From Pseudomonas sp. Irchel s3h17 (GTDB taxonomy: Bacteria; Pseudomonadota; Gammaproteobacteria; Pseudomonadales; Pseudomonadaceae), in NCBI RefSeq assembly GCF_900187505.1, contig NZ_FYDL01000006.1:276785-340784 (forward strand): a DNA stretch of 64,000 nucleotides. Reading direction: 5' to 3'. Below the pieces are notes generated by a model that worked only from the letters and a program-made list of their open reading frames with translations, made no database searches and was not told the origin of the DNA. This document shows, piece by piece, positions 19,223-28,358 of the stretch. Within the stretch, counting starts at the first letter, position 1, and each line of letters opens with the position of its first letter. The position numbers were made by a program, and so were the translations under genes.

Positions 19223-19271
19223 GGACCGCACTGGGCTAAGGTGATGCAATGCCCCGGCCCATCGAGCTCAC

Positions 19272-19913
19272 ATGCCCCACCTCCTGCGCACCCACCCTCG
19301 CCTGACCGCCGCGACCCTGTTGGGCGTGGCGATCGGCATTCTGGTTCCCGCCCACTCCCTGATCAGCAAAGTCCTCGTCGGCTGGAATGCCGGCGTCTGG
19401 ATTTATCTGGCGCTGATGCTATGGCTCACCGTCCGCGCCAAGGCCGATGACGTCAAACGCATCGCCGAGGTCGAAGACGAAAATGCCGGGCTGGTGCTGC
19501 TCATCGTCTGCATCGCCGCCATCGCCAGCCTCGCCGCCATTACCTTTGAGCTGGCGGGCAACAGGGACCTGGAAACCTCGCGCAAGCTCCTGCACTACGG
19601 CTTTACCGGCATGACCGTGATCGGTTCATGGCTGCTGACCGGGGTGATCTTCAGCGTGCACTATGCCCGCCTGTTCTACACCTGGAATGGCAAGGAGCCG
19701 GCGTTGCGCTTTGCCGAAGGCTTGAAGAATCCCGATTACTGGGACTTCCTGTACTTCTCCTTCACCGTCGGCGTCGCGGTGCAAACCGCCGATGTCGGGG
19801 TGGCGACGCGGGGACTGCGCAAGATCGTCCTGGCGCAGTCGTTGATCGGGTTTGTGTTCAATACCGCGATTTTAGGGTTTTCGATCAATATCGCGGCGGG
19901 ATTGTTCGGTTAA
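19272..19913 (+). CDS. DUF1345 integral membrane protein
   Basis: A 213-aa membrane protein with about five hydrophobic helices (near 12-32, 38-54, 72-92, 112-135, 185-208). The loop after the fourth helix has [17 protein letters not shown] followed by [23 protein letters not shown], the hallmark stretch of the DUF1345 family. That segment looks like the selectivity region of K+ channels, but no transport role is established. It lies just downstream of the RND pump with a REP between, so it is probably separate from that operon. Confidence 0.85.
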   Translation: MPHLLRTHPRLTAATLLGVAIGILVPAHSLISKVLVGWNAGVWIYLALMLWLTVRAKADDVKRIAEVEDENAGLVLLIVCIAAIASLAAITFELAGNRDLETSRKLLHYGFTGMTVIGSWLLTGVIFSVHYARLFYTWNGKEPALRFAEGLKNPDYWDFLYFSFTVGVAVQTADVGVATRGLRKIVLAQSLIGFVFNTAILGFSINIAAGLFG

Positions 19914-20176
19914 GCATCGTTCCAGCTTGATTAGAACCCCTGTCAGATTGCAGATTGATCAGGGCATCACCTCCAGGCGTTGTCACCGAAACAGTCGTCA
20001 GGCAGCTACCCGAAGCAGACCAACTGTATTTGATAGGTGACCAACGGTATCAATGGAAAACCAGTCGTACGCCATGAGTGCGATTGCGTTAAGTCGCTCA
20101 AAACCAGAGATAATCCCTACACAGGCCCGAGATTCAAGAGACAGAAATCGCACAGCCTTCTGGATTAAGGTGCCCT

Positions 20177-20196
20177 ACCTGTTAGTTCTTACAGGT
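20177..20196. promoter_or_regulatory. lux-box-like palindrome
   Basis: ACCTGTTAGTTCTTACAGGT is a 20-bp element with perfect 6-bp arms (ACCTGT/ACAGGT). It matches the Vibrio fischeri lux box, as I recall it, at 16 of 20 positions. It lies 143 bp before the start of a gene for a LuxR-type HTH protein. The rest of the 19914-20339 spacer shows no convincing gene: an open frame at 20053-20247 runs across the palindrome and has no good ribosome site. Confidence 0.65.
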
Positions 20197-20339
20197 TTCA
20201 AGGTGTTGGATCCACGCTATAACAGCGCTGAACCTACAGCGCCCTGAGCGGCGCCTGTCAGTCGGACGCAGGAACCATGCCCGCTTCAGGAAGGATCCGT
20301 CGCGCCCACCTCATTGATTGATAAATGGGAGTGCCTGTC

Positions 20340-20624
20340 ATGAACCATTCAGCCCCGATCGCCACTCGCGCTCGCAACGTCCAGCCCGGGTTACAGCTGC
20401 AATCAACCGGACAGCTGCAGGGCATCACACTGACCAACCGCGAAAAAGAAGTGCTGCTATGGAGTGCCAGAGGCAAGTCGTCCTGGGAAATCGGCCAGAT
20501 CGTCAATTGCAGCGAATCCGGCGTGAATTATCACTTTTGCAATATCCGCCGAAAATTCGGCGTGAGTTCGCGCTGGACCGCCGTATTCAAGGCACTGGAG
20601 CAAGGCTTGATTCAGCTGTCTTGA
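20340..20624 (+). CDS. LuxR-type HTH-only regulator
   Basis: A 94-aa protein that is essentially one GerE/LuxR helix-turn-helix (about residues 30-92: [25 protein letters not shown]...). The [11 protein letters not shown] wording is that of quorum-sensing LuxR proteins rather than of NarL-type response regulators, but the autoinducer-binding domain of about 170 residues is absent. I chose the ATG at 20340, which has GGGAG upstream; an ATG at 20325 in the same frame is weaker. It precedes a NarL-type response regulator gene by 52 bp and may be cotranscribed with it. It could bind lux-box-like DNA, act as a competitor, or be a decayed regulator. Confidence 0.82.
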   Translation: MNHSAPIATRARNVQPGLQLQSTGQLQGITLTNREKEVLLWSARGKSSWEIGQIVNCSESGVNYHFCNIRRKFGVSSRWTAVFKALEQGLIQLS

Positions 20625-20676
20625 TCCTGACTGACTGCGGTGTACGGCGCGCCATTGGCCCCTGTCGAGACACCGC

Positions 20677-21411
20677 ATGAACCCAGCGCAATCGCTGCAC
20701 CCTGTTGCTCACACCTCCAGCGGCGACGCACCTGAAACCCGTGTTCGCCGCACGCTGAAGGCACCGCGCATCATTCTTGCCGACGACCACCCCGTGGTAC
20801 TGATGGGCGCCGAAATGGCCCTGTGCCCACCCTCCAGCCCCGAGTTCGCGATTGTCGCCCACGCCCACAGCGCCGATGAGCTGATTGACCGCCTGGAACA
20901 CACGCCCTGTGACATCCTGATCAGCGATTACTCGATGCCTTACGGCGGCTTTCCCGACGGCCTGGCATTGATGGGGTATGTGAAACGCCATTTCGACCAT
21001 GTCCGGTTGATCGTGATGACCATGCTGCGCAATCCGTCCCTGCTGCAGGCGTTACTCAACCAGGGGGCTTGCGGGCTGTTCGACAAACGCAGCCCCTTGA
21101 GCGAACTCAGGCGCGCAGTCCAGAGCGTGGCCAAGGGCCGGCGCCACCTCTGCCCGACCTTTGCCAGGATTCTCGACGCCCAGACCTTGCCGACTTGCAG
21201 TACCGAAGCGCCGTTGGTGAACCTGTCCGAACGGGAACTGGAGGTGGTGCGCCTGTTCGTTCAAGGCCTGTCCGGCCGGCAGATCGCCGCACAGTTGAAC
21301 CGCAGCGAAAAAACCATCAGCCGGCAAAAACGCACCGCCATGGACAAGTTGGGACTTGAGCATGACGGTGGGTTGATGGAGTTTGCGCGGGTGAGTGGGT
21401 TACGTCCGTGA
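20677..21411 (+). CDS. NarL/RcsB-like response regulator
   Basis: A 244-aa regulator with an unusual 30-residue N-terminal extension before the receiver domain (IILADDHPVV, phosphoacceptor D84 in ILISDYSMPYGGFPDG). The C-terminus has a LuxR-type HTH (about 175-235; LSERELEVVRLFVQGLSGRQIAAQLN). The YGGFPDG loop after the phosphorylation site recalls RcsB-type regulators. No sensor kinase gene is adjacent, so it is an orphan here. It follows the HTH-only gene on the same strand and is convergent with the Rhs gene. Confidence 0.88.
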   Translation: MNPAQSLHPVAHTSSGDAPETRVRRTLKAPRIILADDHPVVLMGAEMALCPPSSPEFAIVAHAHSADELIDRLEHTPCDILISDYSMPYGGFPDGLALMGYVKRHFDHVRLIVMTMLRNPSLLQALLNQGACGLFDKRSPLSELRRAVQSVAKGRRHLCPTFARILDAQTLPTCSTEAPLVNLSERELEVVRLFVQGLSGRQIAAQLNRSEKTISRQKRTAMDKLGLEHDGGLMEFARVSGLRP

Positions 21412-21484
21412 AGTGACCACGGACGTGTTTTTTCCAGCGGTTGACTCATCGCTCAGAGCGAGACTTTCACAGTCAATGTCAATA

Positions 21485-24400
21485 TTATTTTTTACTGTTT
21501 TTCTTTGAATCTAAAATATTATTTCTGACTTTCCCGACTTTCAGATTGACGACTCGAACCTCATAGCGCTCCTGAAGTTTCTGTATGCCCATACCACCAA
21601 GTTTTCTTGACCACTCGTCGGTTATTTCTATGACGGGTTTTACCTTTTCCGGCTCCCGCCTCGTCGTATTTTTTTTCAGTGCTCCTGCACTATCTTCCCG
21701 ACGGGCCATAACTTCCGACGGACGATCGGGGGCATGCTGTCGACTCTGTAATGACATATTATTATCCCCCCTTTGTTCCGCTTCCCTCCCGGAGACACCG
21801 CTTCGCGAACTGCTACTTGGCGCGTCTGCGTACGGTACCTTATCCTCGGATCTCGCTGCAGCGGTTGCTTTGTGTTGCTTCCACGCGCTGTTTTGTGCAG
21901 CAATCTTGGCTCGGAATGGATTCAGCCCTTGTGTCCCAGGTGTCGACGGAGGAGGAGCCGGCCTGGCGGAAGACGGAGCACGTGGGGGTAGCGCAGGTCG
22001 ATACATATGCCCACTATCGTCAGTATTCATAATCGGCTCCCCGCCACAATACGCATACGGATTCAGCCCCCCCAGGCCAAACGGACTCCAGCTATCCGGG
22101 CAGTGAAAGCGCATCAGGATCGGGCTATAAGCGCGATAGCCATTGCCCAACAGATACACCCCGCTGTGCGCTTCTCGTAATGCGCCGTTGTAACCCAACG
22201 GCGTTTCCACTCGCGGTTCGGCACTGCGGTGGCCATAGGCCGAATATGCGAGGGCATTGGTTGCGTCGCCGCTGATTTCACTGAGTACCGTGTTCTTGAA
22301 ATCACTGGCCAGCAGCAAGGACTTTGGGCCAGCACCTGCCTGGTGCTCTGCGAGCACGACTCCATCCGCTCGCACGAAGGTACTACTGTCAGCACCCTGA
22401 ATCCGGTTCGCCAGTTCGCCGTCGCGGTAGAAGCGTTGCTCTTGTCCCTCACCGCCCGCAAGAGTGGCCAGGGTGTCCAGTGGATCGTAGCCAAGTCTAC
22501 TTGGCGTTTCGCCGGAAATACCACTGATACGGATCAAACGGCCCAGGGCGTCGTACTCCAGCACACGCTGTTCTTCGTCGAGGGTCAAGTGACCATCGTC
22601 GTCATACTCAAGCGAGATCTGGGCAGGGTAAGGTGCACCCGCGTTATTCTCGACTTTGGTCAACTGCGTGGGATCGTTCACATTGCCGTAAGTGTAGGTT
22701 GCGCGGTTTGTCGTACCCTCCACCGAGGTGGTGGTTACCAGGGTCAGATTGTCCAGGGCGTCGAATCTGAATACCTGTCGCGCGATCGCTTTGCCATAAG
22801 GATCGACAGGTGGTTGGCTACCCTTGCACGTGTAGAGTGTGAGACGACCACGAGGGTCATAACCATACGTCTCGTCGCGCAACAGCACATCGCCCTCGTA
22901 TAACGTCCTCTGGACCAATGCATCGACTTCGTTGTAAACCTGAGTCAACTGTTGCTCGGTACCATTGAGATCAAAGGTCCGCTTGGTCTCACGACCGAAC
23001 TCATCGTACTCCAGGCTGATCGTTACCTGTTGCCCGCTGGCACTGTCCTGAGTGCTGATTGTCGCCGTCTGCCCCAATCCGTCATACGTAAAGCTCGAAC
23101 GGGTGGTGCCCAGTTCGGTGGACTCCAGTCGGCCTGCGTGATCGTAGAAAGAGCGCTGGGTCTGACCGAGCACATCGGTGTAGCTCAACAGCAGGCCCTG
23201 CCGGCTGTAGTCATAGTGCATGCCATAGGTTTCACCGTCCTGGTCGCGCTGCTCGCTCTTGAGTTCGCCGGTGGAGAAGTACTGGCGCTCGAGCCCCTGT
23301 CCCGGTTCCTGGCAACTGACAAGGCGAGCATTTTGCCTGTCGTACACATAATCCGCGGTGATCTCACCCGGCAACTGTCGCCAAGTCGGCTCCTCACCCA
23401 ATTGAGTGTTGTACCCGTACTCGATCAGCTGTTTGCTGGCGGTAATGACGGATTTGGGTTGAGTCTGCCCGGGGCGATAACTGAAACTTTGCGTGCGCCC
23501 ACCCGTAGTCGCCTGCTTCATGCGTCCCAGGCCATCGAACACCTGCTCGCCAAGTACTTTAGCGTCGACACTGATTTCAATCGGCAAGTCTTCGGAGCTG
23601 TGCTCGGCATAGCGGCGTCGAACCACGGCTCCCCCTGGAAGGGTGTTGCTTGTCATCCGGCCAAAGGCATCGTAGGCATACTCAGTCCTGGCTTCACGAG
23701 CATCGATTTCCAGAACGGTTTGTCCAAGCCCGTCATAGCTATTTTGATGCAGACTGATGGCGGCGTTATCAGCATCGAAGCGTTCGATACGGGTCGGTTT
23801 TTCAAACAGATTCAAGTAGGTAGCCGTCACGCCCGTTTTCACCGGATCCGCGCCTGACCCTTGCCGCCAGCTGCGCTGGATAGGTCCTTTCCAGCCAACG
23901 GTACCAATCGGGTCAGTTTGCTCATGGACCTGCACGCCGTCCGGGCCGGTCACGCAACACTGCATGCCCCAAGCATCATAGGTAAACGCACTGGTCAAGG
24001 GCACTTGCTCTTCGCCCCACCAATCGTATTGGGTTTCCTCGACCAGATTCTCCAGCGCGTCATAGCGCGCCGACCAGGTCGGGCGATACTCATCGGCGCG
24101 AGTACTGCTGTCGGCATTCTGGCGATCTTCTCTGATCGCCCGATTGAGCCCATCGAAGAACGTGCGAGTCGTCACGTTCTTGACATCCATGACCTCTTGA
24201 TGCGCTTGCTGCCCATCAAGCGACGTCAGGTAGTACTTATAGGTCCGCGTGGCCTTGAACGCCTCATCATCCGGCGAGACGGTTTCACTGATCACCCGCT
24301 GCAACTCATCGTACACATTGCGGATTTTTACACCGGTGTCGTCGTGGGTCAGCAGCGGCTGACCATGGACCAATGAATCCTCGCGGGTGATCACCTTCTG

Positions 24401-25723
24401 GACATGCTCGGTACCATGATCGAAGCCCGTAAAGGTTTCGACGGTTTCCAGCACCAACTCTGCCGCCAGCACGCTGGTGAGCGTGCGGTATGCATACTCG
24501 GTGGTACTGGCTTTGCCATTGAGGGTCGTGTGCTGACGTGACGGGCGACCGTGCAGGAATTCATTGCCCGGCTCATCGTTATAGGTGTAGCGCGTCAGTT
24601 TCAACTCGACTTCGGTACTGCCATCGACCTGCTGCAGCGTCTCGCTTTCGCTCGTCAGCCATGGCTTTTGACCGCTGCCGGCTAATGGGTCAAGTGCACG
24701 GTAGCGTAAGCGCGTACGCAGTGTCGGTGCGCCGCCAAGGCCTTGTGGGGAAGGGAGGACGGTGGTGTCCTTCAGGCTGCGCACAAAACCTTCCGGGTCG
24801 GCGGGGCAGCCGTCGCTGGCCTCTTTCGGATAGTAGGTGTGGACGGTCCTGATGCCGCTGGGCTCGACCTGTTCGGTCTGATTGCCGTGTGTATCAAACG
24901 CGCTGTACGCGAGCTCTTCACGGTAGCGGGTCACGTCGTTGTCCATTTCCCAACTGGTCTTGACCTGCCTGGGCAACTGAAATTGCGGCACCTGCTGCTC
25001 GAAGGGTTTGTCTTCGGCGTAGTAGGTGGTCGCTTCCCGTTTGACGCAGTGGTCCTGGGTGGTTTTTTCTTCGGTCAACAAATGAAAACGGTTAAAGGTC
25101 CGGTCGACCTGTCGCACGGCCTTGCCATCGGCCATCAAGGTGGCGGTAGTGCCGTACTCATAGGTGTGAGCCACGTTGTACAGCGGGTCCATTCCCTCTT
25201 CCCAACTGACAGTGGCACCCGCCCCGAGGAAGTTTTTCGCCGTATAGCGGTAGTTGACCTCCATCATTGGCTGGCCGAAGCCCGGGTAGCTGCGATGGCG
25301 GGTCACCCGTGGCAGGTTGGGGCGAGTCACCCCCCCTGGATACGGATGGCCGGCGTCCTGATAGTCGATGGTGTCGAGGCCGCCGACCGGGGTATAGACC
25401 TTGTGCAGGCAAAGAATTCCACGGATGGGGCCATCATTGCCATAGTCAAAGCGCCAGGAGGCTTTGTCGGCGGTGGGCAAGACCACGGCGGTGACCCAGC
25501 CGCTGCCGTTCAGTTGCATTTCATAACGCGCCAGCGGTACACCGCCGGGGCCGCCATAGGGGCGGATCAGCAGTTCGACCCGTGAGTCGTTGGGGCGATT
25601 GATCCGCAGCAGTTCGCCCTCGGCATCACTGACCGTTTGCAGGCGCTGACCGCCACGGAAGGACGCGTAAGTCAAGCTGATGCCATGGCCGGAGGGCGCG
25701 TAGATCCGGGTGGGCAATGCCAC
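21485..25723 (-). CDS. Rhs/YD-repeat protein, 5'-truncated
   Basis: A 1412-aa YD/RHS-repeat protein with many GxxxxYxYDxxGRL-like repeats and an RHS core near residues 1150-1239 (GYNGALREAHSGVYLLGNGY, then FGLGGLNPYAYCGGEP). A non-conserved tail of about 173 residues follows: Pro/Ser-rich, then charged, ending in a Lys-rich stretch. The only start in frame is a GTG at 25723, which enters the protein in the middle of what looks like a conserved domain (DDRVALPTRIYAPSGHGISL). An in-frame TAG lies 10 codons further upstream. Relatives I recall have roughly 170 more N-terminal residues. The last bases are very AT-rich, unlike neighbours. It may be a pseudogene, or it may be translated from GTG. 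No immunity gene follows. Confidence 0.75.
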   Translation of the reverse strand: MALPTRIYAPSGHGISLTYASFRGGQRLQTVSDAEGELLRINRPNDSRVELLIRPYGGPGGVPLARYEMQLNGSGWVTAVVLPTADKASWRFDYGNDGPIRGILCLHKVYTPVGGLDTIDYQDAGHPYPGGVTRPNLPRVTRHRSYPGFGQPMMEVNYRYTAKNFLGAGATVSWEEGMDPLYNVAHTYEYGTTATLMADGKAVRQVDRTFNRFHLLTEEKTTQDHCVKREATTYYAEDKPFEQQVPQFQLPRQVKTSWEMDNDVTRYREELAYSAFDTHGNQTEQVEPSGIRTVHTYYPKEASDGCPADPEGFVRSLKDTTVLPSPQGLGGAPTLRTRLRYRALDPLAGSGQKPWLTSESETLQQVDGSTEVELKLTRYTYNDEPGNEFLHGRPSRQHTTLNGKASTTEYAYRTLTSVLAAELVLETVETFTGFDHGTEHVQKVITREDSLVHGQPLLTHDDTGVKIRNVYDELQRVISETVSPDDEAFKATRTYKYYLTSLDGQQAHQEVMDVKNVTTRTFFDGLNRAIREDRQNADSSTRADEYRPTWSARYDALENLVEETQYDWWGEEQVPLTSAFTYDAWGMQCCVTGPDGVQVHEQTDPIGTVGWKGPIQRSWRQGSGADPVKTGVTATYLNLFEKPTRIERFDADNAAISLHQNSYDGLGQTVLEIDAREARTEYAYDAFGRMTSNTLPGGAVVRRRYAEHSSEDLPIEISVDAKVLGEQVFDGLGRMKQATTGGRTQSFSYRPGQTQPKSVITASKQLIEYGYNTQLGEEPTWRQLPGEITADYVYDRQNARLVSCQEPGQGLERQYFSTGELKSEQRDQDGETYGMHYDYSRQGLLLSYTDVLGQTQRSFYDHAGRLESTELGTTRSSFTYDGLGQTATISTQDSASGQQVTISLEYDEFGRETKRTFDLNGTEQQLTQVYNEVDALVQRTLYEGDVLLRDETYGYDPRGRLTLYTCKGSQPPVDPYGKAIARQVFRFDALDNLTLVTTTSVEGTTNRATYTYGNVNDPTQLTKVENNAGAPYPAQISLEYDDDGHLTLDEEQRVLEYDALGRLIRISGISGETPSRLGYDPLDTLATLAGGEGQEQRFYRDGELANRIQGADSSTFVRADGVVLAEHQAGAGPKSLLLASDFKNTVLSEISGDATNALAYSAYGHRSAEPRVETPLGYNGALREAHSGVYLLGNGYRAYSPILMRFHCPDSWSPFGLGGLNPYAYCGGEPIMNTDDSGHMYRPALPPRAPSSARPAPPPSTPGTQGLNPFRAKIAAQNSAWKQHKATAAARSEDKVPYADAPSSSSRSGVSGREAEQRGDNNMSLQSRQHAPDRPSEVMARREDSAGALKKNTTRREPEKVKPVIEITDEWSRKLGGMGIQKLQERYEVRVVNLKVGKVRNNILDSKKNSKK

Positions 25724-25753
25724 CCGATCATCGCTGCTGCCGCCGACGGTGGC

Positions 25754-25783
25754 CTACAAAACTTGTGTGGCAGTTCGACTCAT
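25754..25783 (-). other. Nine-codon frame ending in TAG, in phase with Rhs
   Basis: ATG at 25783 reads MSRTATQVL then TAG (25754-25756). The phase is the same as that of the Rhs gene, which continues ATVGGSSDDR before the GTG at 25723. This looks like the scar of a deletion or a nonsense mutation in the original 5' end. Confidence 0.5.
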
Positions 25784-25871
25784 GACGCCAACACTGCAAA
25801 AAAACGCCCTGTCGCTCTGCCGGATCGCAATGACCGGGGTGAATTAGGCGCCGGTTTTTTTGGCCGCGATA

Positions 25872-25887
25872 CTGTCAGAGTTGACAG
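25872..25887. promoter_or_regulatory. Palindrome upstream of Rhs gene
   Basis: CTGTCAGAGTTGACAG has perfect 6-bp arms around a 4-bp centre. It sits about 150 bp before the Rhs start and just past the end of the glycerate kinase gene. It is a candidate operator or promoter element for the Rhs gene. Confidence 0.4.
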
Positions 25888-25914
25888 GTGGTTGTTTGTA
25901 CAGGCGGCAAGGAT

Positions 25915-27054
25915 TCAAGCCTTGAGTGCCATTCGCCAGACCCGTGCGACACCCCCTGCCCGCTCGCGCAGCAGTCGCGGTGCCTCGGTACAGGCCTGCG
26001 CCAGGCTCATCGGCCCCGAAGGCAAGGCAAACGCGGCATCGACACCGTGCTCATACATCTGCTCGTAGCCGTCGCCCAAGGTGCCAGCAATGACGATTAC
26101 CGGTACCGCCTGTTGTCGGGCAATGCGCGCCACACCGAAGGGCGTTTTTCCCCGTAGTGTCTGCGCGTCGAAACGCCCCTCGCCGGTGATCACCAGATCG
26201 GCTCCCCGAACGGCGTCCGCCAACCCGACAAGTTCAGCCACGACTTCCACGCCCGGACGAAATTGCGCGTTCAAAAACGCCTTGGCCGCAAACCCCAAGC
26301 CTCCCGCTGCGCCGCTGCCAGGTTCGTCGCGCAGATCCTTGCCCAGCACGTGCGCGCAGTGATCGGCAAAGTGCCCGAGGGCACGATCGAGTTGTTGTAC
26401 CTGTTCAGGCGAAGCACCTTTTTGCGGACCGAAAATGGCCGAGGCGCCATGGGGGCCGCAGAGTGGATTGTCGACGTCGGCGGCGATTTCGAAACGGACC
26501 TGGGCCAGGCGCGAGTCCATTCCCTTGAGTTCAATTCGGGCCAGGTCTTCGAGCGCCAGGCCACCGTGACTGATCGCTTGCCCCTGGGCATCGATCAAGC
26601 TCACGCCCAAGGCGTGCATCGCCCCAGCGCCACCGTCGTTGGTGGCGCTGCCGCCGATGGCCAGGATGATGCGCCGGGCACCGGCATCCAGCGCGGCACG
26701 AATCAACTCGCCGGTGCCAAAGGTACTGCTGATGCAGGCATCGCGCTGGCCCAACGGCACCAACTGCAGCCCACTGGCTTCAGCCATTTCGATGATCGCG
26801 GTGTGGCTTTCGGGCAGCCAGCCCCAATGGGCCTCCACCGTTTCGCCGAGAGGCCCTTGCACACGCGTGCTGCGCCGTTCGCCGGCACAGGCGGCGAGAA
26901 TGGCCTCGACCGTGCCCTCACCACCGTCGGCCATCGGGCACTTGACCAACTGCGCATCCGGCCACACATCGGCCAGCCCCAAGGCAATGGCATCGGCCAC
27001 GCCCATGGCACTCAGGCTGTCCTTGAACGAATCGGGGGCGATGACGATTTTCAT
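25915..27054 (-). CDS. Glycerate kinase (type 1, GarK/GlxK family)
   Basis: A 379-aa enzyme of the glycerate kinase family that phosphorylates D-glycerate using ATP. It starts MKIVIAPDSFKDSLSA and has CPMADGGEGTVEA, the glycine-rich LAIGGSATNDGGAGA, DVDNPLCGPHGASAIFGPQKG and ITGEGRFDAQTLRGKTP, all hallmark stretches. Length is normal. GGAG precedes the ATG. It probably serves glyoxylate, glycerate or glucarate catabolism, but none of those genes is next to it. The product (2- or 3-phosphoglycerate) cannot be decided from sequence. Confidence 0.93.
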   Translation of the reverse strand: MKIVIAPDSFKDSLSAMGVADAIALGLADVWPDAQLVKCPMADGGEGTVEAILAACAGERRSTRVQGPLGETVEAHWGWLPESHTAIIEMAEASGLQLVPLGQRDACISSTFGTGELIRAALDAGARRIILAIGGSATNDGGAGAMHALGVSLIDAQGQAISHGGLALEDLARIELKGMDSRLAQVRFEIAADVDNPLCGPHGASAIFGPQKGASPEQVQQLDRALGHFADHCAHVLGKDLRDEPGSGAAGGLGFAAKAFLNAQFRPGVEVVAELVGLADAVRGADLVITGEGRFDAQTLRGKTPFGVARIARQQAVPVIVIAGTLGDGYEQMYEHGVDAAFALPSGPMSLAQACTEAPRLLRERAGGVARVWRMALKA

Positions 27055-27172
27055 GTGATTTCTCCAGTTCCAATGCCCCCATGCTGCCAGCCGGCACGGA
27101 CAATAACGCCGGTCCGCTGCACAATCGGTTGTAGGGATTATTGTTCATTTCCACAAAACCCTGCGGGAGACA

Positions 27173-27217
27173 CATTCCCCCGTGGGAGCGGGCTTGCCCG
27201 CTCCCACGGGGGGAATG
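27173..27217. repeat. REP hairpin (GTGGGAGCGGGC type)
   Basis: CCCCGTGGGAGCGGGC and its complement form a near-perfect 20-bp stem with a 2-base loop and one extra G. It is a single palindromic unit of a third REP type in the window. The 27055-27462 spacer holds this and the next REPIN, and no gene. Confidence 0.8.
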
Positions 27218-27250
27218 GTGTCGTTCACGGGTTGGTGTCTCGGGTAACAC

Positions 27251-27382
27251 CCGTGGCGAGCGAGCTTGCTCGCGCTGGGGTGCGAAGCGCCCCCAACACG
27301 ACTATTGCGGGGGTTCAGATAAACCGGGTGACCAGTTTTGGGGCTGCTGCGCAGCCCAGCGCGAGCAAGCTCGCTCGCCACA
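27251..27382. repeat. REPIN (GTGGCGAGCGAGCTTGCTCGC type)
   Basis: Inverted REP units begin CCGTGGCGAGCGAGCTTGCT and end with the complement at about 27382, with an inner spacer of smaller hairpins. It differs from the 9791 copy mainly in GCGAG versus GGGAG. No IS4-like ends are present. Confidence 0.85.
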
Positions 27383-27462
27383 AGGGCAGCGCACACATCC
27401 GCAGGGCAATCCACGCTATTCTCTGCCCTCTTGATTTCCCCCCCGTGTTTGGCGAGGACTGC

Positions 27463-28353
27463 GTGTCTAAAGGTATCGCTCTATCGGTGTCAGCCTCGGT
27501 GCTGTTCGCCGTCATGTATTACTACACTTCCTTGCTGTCGCCACTGGACGGCGTGGAAATCTTTGGCTGGCGCATGCTGCTGACCGTGCCGTGCATGACC
27601 GTGTTCATGCTGGTGTCGGGCGAATGGAAACGGGTCGTCGAGATCCTGCGGCGGGTCGCCGGCAAACCGGCGCTGCTGGGTGGCTTGCTGCTGTCGTCGG
27701 CCTTGCTCGGCGTGCAGCTCTGGCTGTTCATGTGGGCACCACTGAACGGTCACAGCCTCGATGTTTCGCTGGGCTACTTCCTGCTGCCCCTGACCATGGT
27801 ACTGACCGGGCGCATGGTGTATGGCGAACGGCTGTCGCATCTGCAGAAGATTGCGGCGTTCCTGGCCACCCTTGGCGTGCTCAACGAGTTGTATCAGGTG
27901 GGCAGTTTTTCCTGGGCGACCTTGCTGGTGGCCATCGGTTACCCCACCTATTTCGTGCTGCGCCGACGCCTGGCAGCGGACAACCTCGGCGGTTTGTGGC
28001 TGGACATGGCGCTGTTGCTGCCCGTGGCCTACTGGGTCGTGCACCATGGCGAACAAGGCTTTGGGGTGTTCGATCAGCACCCGTGGCTGTCGTTGCTGAT
28101 TCCCGTACTCGGGATCATCAGTGCATCGGCGCTGGTGGTGTACATCATCGCCAGCCGCCTGCTGCCATTCAGCCTGTTCGGGCTGCTCAGCTACGTCGAG
28201 CCGGTGCTGCTGCTGGGGGTTGCGCTGCTGCTGGGAGAGAGCATCAAGGCGGGGGAATGGCTGACCTACATTCCGATCTGGCTGGCGGTGCTGGTGCTGG
28301 TGTTCGAGGGCTTCAAGCACCTGGTCCGGCAGCAACGAAAATCGATGTCATAA
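27463..28353 (+). CDS. rarD: RarD-like EamA/DMT permease
   Basis: A 296-aa membrane protein with about ten helices, starting at a GTG (27463) preceded by GCGAGGA. It begins SKGIALSVSASVLFAVMYYY, and FGWRMLLTVPCM, the internal LGYFLLPLTMVLTGRMVYGE and the C-terminal SYVEPVLLLGVALLLGE mark the RarD subfamily of the EamA drug/metabolite transporters. Its substrate is not firmly known. It is a single-gene unit closed by a strong terminator. The rarD name is by family resemblance. Confidence 0.87.
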   Translation: MSKGIALSVSASVLFAVMYYYTSLLSPLDGVEIFGWRMLLTVPCMTVFMLVSGEWKRVVEILRRVAGKPALLGGLLLSSALLGVQLWLFMWAPLNGHSLDVSLGYFLLPLTMVLTGRMVYGERLSHLQKIAAFLATLGVLNELYQVGSFSWATLLVAIGYPTYFVLRRRLAADNLGGLWLDMALLLPVAYWVVHHGEQGFGVFDQHPWLSLLIPVLGIISASALVVYIIASRLLPFSLFGLLSYVEPVLLLGVALLLGESIKAGEWLTYIPIWLAVLVLVFEGFKHLVRQQRKSMS

Positions 28354-28358
28354 ACCAG

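Noticed and set aside
20053..20247. A 64-codon frame before the HTH-only regulator
   Set aside because: It has poor ribosome-site spacing, no family resemblance, and contains the lux-box-like palindrome, so the region is better read as a promoter.
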